A stretch of DNA of 64,000 bases from Elioraea tepida (GTDB lineage Bacteria; Pseudomonadota; Alphaproteobacteria; Acetobacterales; Acetobacteraceae). This document shows positions 62,277-64,000 of the stretch, piece after piece. The notes under the pieces were generated by a model, which saw only the letters and a program-made list of their open reading frames with translations, did not search any database and was not told the origin of the DNA. Where the stretch lies: the NCBI RefSeq assembly GCF_019203965.1, contig NZ_CP076448.1, forward strand, positions 2,743,001 through 2,807,000, in the 5' to 3' direction. Numbering within the stretch: the stretch's first letter is position 1; every line of letters begins with the position of its first letter. Both the position numbers and the translations under genes were made by a program.

Positions 62277-64000
62277 TCAGCCCGAGCCGATGGTCGGGAT
62301 CGACGCCTCCGCCTCGAACAGGTGGAGCAGGAGCCGCGCCGCCCGCCCGCGGGGTCCCTGGAGCTCGGGGTCGCGCTCGAGCAGGAGCACGGCGTCATCG
62401 CGGGCTGGCTCGATCAGGTGCCGGTGCGAGGCGGGGTCGGCAAGGCGGAAGGAGGGAAGGCCCGACTGCCTTGTGCCGAGCGTGTCGCCGCCTCCTCTGA
62501 GCTTAAGGTCTTCTTCCGCGATCGCGAACCCGTCGTCGCTCGCGCAGAGGGTCTCGATCCTCCGGCGCGCGACCTCCGACAGCGGCTCGTCATAGACGAG
62601 AATGCAGTAGGAGGCCTCCGCCCCGCGCCCGACCCGCCCGCGAAGCTGGTGCAGCTGGGCGAGGCCGAAGCGCTCGGCCTGCTCGATCACGATCACCGAG
62701 GCCTCGGGAACGTCGACCCCGACTTCGACCACGGTGGTGGCGACGAGCACTGTCTTCTCCCCCCGCGCGAAGGCCGCCATCGCCGCGTCTTTCTCCGCCC
62801 CGCGCATCCTCCCGTGCAGGAGCGCGACGCGGCCGGGGAAGTGGCGGGCGAGCCCGGCCGCGCGTGCCTCGGCGGCGGCGAGGTCGGCCGCCTCGCTGTC
62901 GGAGACGACTGGGCAGATCCAGTAGGCGCGCGCCCCCGCCGCAAGCCGCCGCCCGAGGGCCTCGACCACCTCGGCGAGCTTCGCCGCCGGCTTGGCAAGG
63001 GTGGTGACGGGTCGCCGCCCGGGCGGGCGGCCGGTGATCCGGCTCACCTCCATGTCGCCCCAGGCCGTGAGCAGGAGTGTGCGGGGGATTGGCGTGGCCG
63101 TCATCACGAGCACATCCACGGCGCGACCCTTCGCCGCGAGCATCAGCCGCTGGTGCACGCCGAACCGGTGCTGCTCGTCGATCACGGCGAGAGCGAGATC
63201 GGCGAACGCCACCTCGTCCTGGAACAGGGCGTGCGTGCCGACGGCAAGGCGCGTCCGGCCCGAGGCGAGGCCGGCGAGCGCCGCCTCGCGCGCCTTGCCC
63301 TTCTCCCGGCCCGTGAGAAGAGCGACTTCGAGCCCGGCGGCGGCGGCGAGACGGCCGATCGTCGCATGGTGCTGGCGGGCGAGGAGCTCGGTGGGCGCCA
63401 TCAGGACGGCCTGCGCGCCCGCCTCGACCGCGCGCAGCATCGCAAGCAGCGCGACAAGCGTCTTGCCCGAGCCGACATCGCCCTGAAGAAGCCTTAGCAT
63501 GCGACGCGGCGCGGCGAGGTCGCGGTCGATCTCGGCGAGCGCCGCCGCCTGGGCGGGGGTCAAGGCGTGGCCGAAGGCGTCGAGGGCGCGCGCGCGCAGC
63601 CGCCCGTCGCCGATCAGCGCCCGGCCGGGTTGGCTGCGGAGTGCGCGCCGCGACAGGGCAAGCGCGAGCTGCTGGGCGAACAGCTCGTCATAGGCAAGCC
63701 GCATCCGTGCCGGATGCGCGGGCGCGACCGCCGCTGCGTCCCCAGGGCGATGGCAGGCCTCGAGAGCAGCCTTCCAGGACGGCCAGCGCTCGCGTCGCAC
63801 AAGCCCAGGCTCGATCCACTCGGGAAGGTCGGGGGCGCGCGCGAGCGCCGCCTCAACTGCCAGGCGCATCTCCCAGGGCCGGAGCGTGGCCGTGAGGCCC
63901 CAGACGGGCTCGATAAGCGGCAGCTCGCCCGCCCGCTCGGGCGGCAGAATGAAATCGGGGTGCGGCATGACGAGCCGGCCGCGGTCGAGCTTCAGCATCC
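62277..64000 (-). CDS. recG: ATP-dependent DNA helicase RecG, C-terminal part
   Basis: Truncated by the right edge; the N-terminal wedge domain is cut. At least 573 residues are visible: the end of the wedge/OB region (RGRLVMPHPDFILP), the helicase core with LLQGDVGSGKTLVALLAML (Walker A), APTELLARQH, DEQH box VIDEQHRFGVHQR, MTATPIPRT, the second RecA domain ending RGRVGRGAEAS, and the C-terminal LRGGGDTLGTRQSGLPSFRLADP hook region. It reverses stalled replication forks. No lesion is visible in the part seen. Confidence 0.95.
   Translation of the reverse strand, partial: MLKLDRGRLVMPHPDFILPPERAGELPLIEPVWGLTATLRPWEMRLAVEAALARAPDLPEWIEPGLVRRERWPSWKAALEACHRPGDAAAVAPAHPARMRLAYDELFAQQLALALSRRALRSQPGRALIGDGRLRARALDAFGHALTPAQAAALAEIDRDLAAPRRMLRLLQGDVGSGKTLVALLAMLRAVEAGAQAVLMAPTELLARQHHATIGRLAAAAGLEVALLTGREKGKAREAALAGLASGRTRLAVGTHALFQDEVAFADLALAVIDEQHRFGVHQRLMLAAKGRAVDVLVMTATPIPRTLLLTAWGDMEVSRITGRPPGRRPVTTLAKPAAKLAEVVEALGRRLAAGARAYWICPVVSDSEAADLAAAEARAAGLARHFPGRVALLHGRMRGAEKDAAMAAFARGEKTVLVATTVVEVGVDVPEASVIVIEQAERFGLAQLHQLRGRVGRGAEASYCILVYDEPLSEVARRRIETLCASDDGFAIAEEDLKLRGGGDTLGTRQSGLPSFRLADPASHRHLIEPARDDAVLLLERDPELQGPRGRAARLLLHLFEAEASIPTIGSG

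Overview
The window is a GC-rich, densely packed bacterial chromosome segment. GyrA, GltX, RecG, CoaD, a CCA-encoding tRNA-Lys, many ATGA or GTGA gene overlaps, and TRAP, Liv and sarcosine-oxidase type catabolic modules all point to an alphaproteobacterium. A Rhodospirillales/Acetobacteraceae-like organism is my guess from gene content, not a computed placement. I see no insertion sequence, prophage, integrase, rRNA operon or CRISPR array.

Region 1 (1-10.1 kb): the start of an enolase-superfamily gene, a LysR regulator, a heterotetrameric sarcosine oxidase operon (soxB-soxD-soxA-soxG, minus strand) and a divergent polar-amino-acid ABC transporter. This block looks decayed. soxA has a one-base deletion, soxB has an amber codon plus two homopolymer indels, and the ABC ATPase has lost its Walker A lysine. 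The rest of the window shows no comparable lesions.

Region 2 (10.3-16.1 kb): a DUF4212/VC_2705-type sodium:solute symporter with a CBS-DUF294 nucleotidyltransferase-like protein, an unknown partner and three small membrane proteins.

Region 3 (16.1-36.1 kb) is the most interesting catabolic block. It has a TRAP transporter with a hydratase, a MarR regulator, ferredoxin-NADP reductase and an enamidase; then a Liv-type ABC transporter, DUF1185, UPF0280, 6-hydroxynicotinate reductase and a three-domain molybdenum hydroxylase; then a divergent beta-hydroxyacid dehydrogenase. Together these read as a reductive nicotinate/6-hydroxynicotinate pathway: hydroxylation, ferredoxin-linked ring reduction, enamide hydrolysis to 2-formylglutarate, then reduction or oxidation. 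A near-identical palindrome lies before marR and before the hydroxylase operon (18 of 22 bases shared), suggesting one regulator controls both halves.

Region 4 (36.3-41.3 kb): a SnoaL-like protein, acetate kinase, a MaoC-phosphotransacetylase fusion, an orphan amino-acid binding protein and a PLP ammonia-lyase.

Region 5 (41.3-45.3 kb): a possible undescribed system. It comprises a 45-residue peptide built from two copies of an LPxxxADxxKVRLGGI repeat, a DUF6065 protein downstream, a divergent 102-residue unknown and a large BTAD/TPR regulator.

Region 6 (45.4-64 kb): mostly housekeeping. It holds gyrA-coaD-peptidyl-prolyl isomerase-tRNA-Lys, an amidohydrolase with RidA, a lipoprotein, MsrP without an adjacent MsrQ, an NtrC-type regulator with a degenerate HPt-like protein, a NUDIX hydrolase, a GldG/DUF4340 ABC export-like operon, a MaoC hydratase, gltX, and recG truncated by the window edge.
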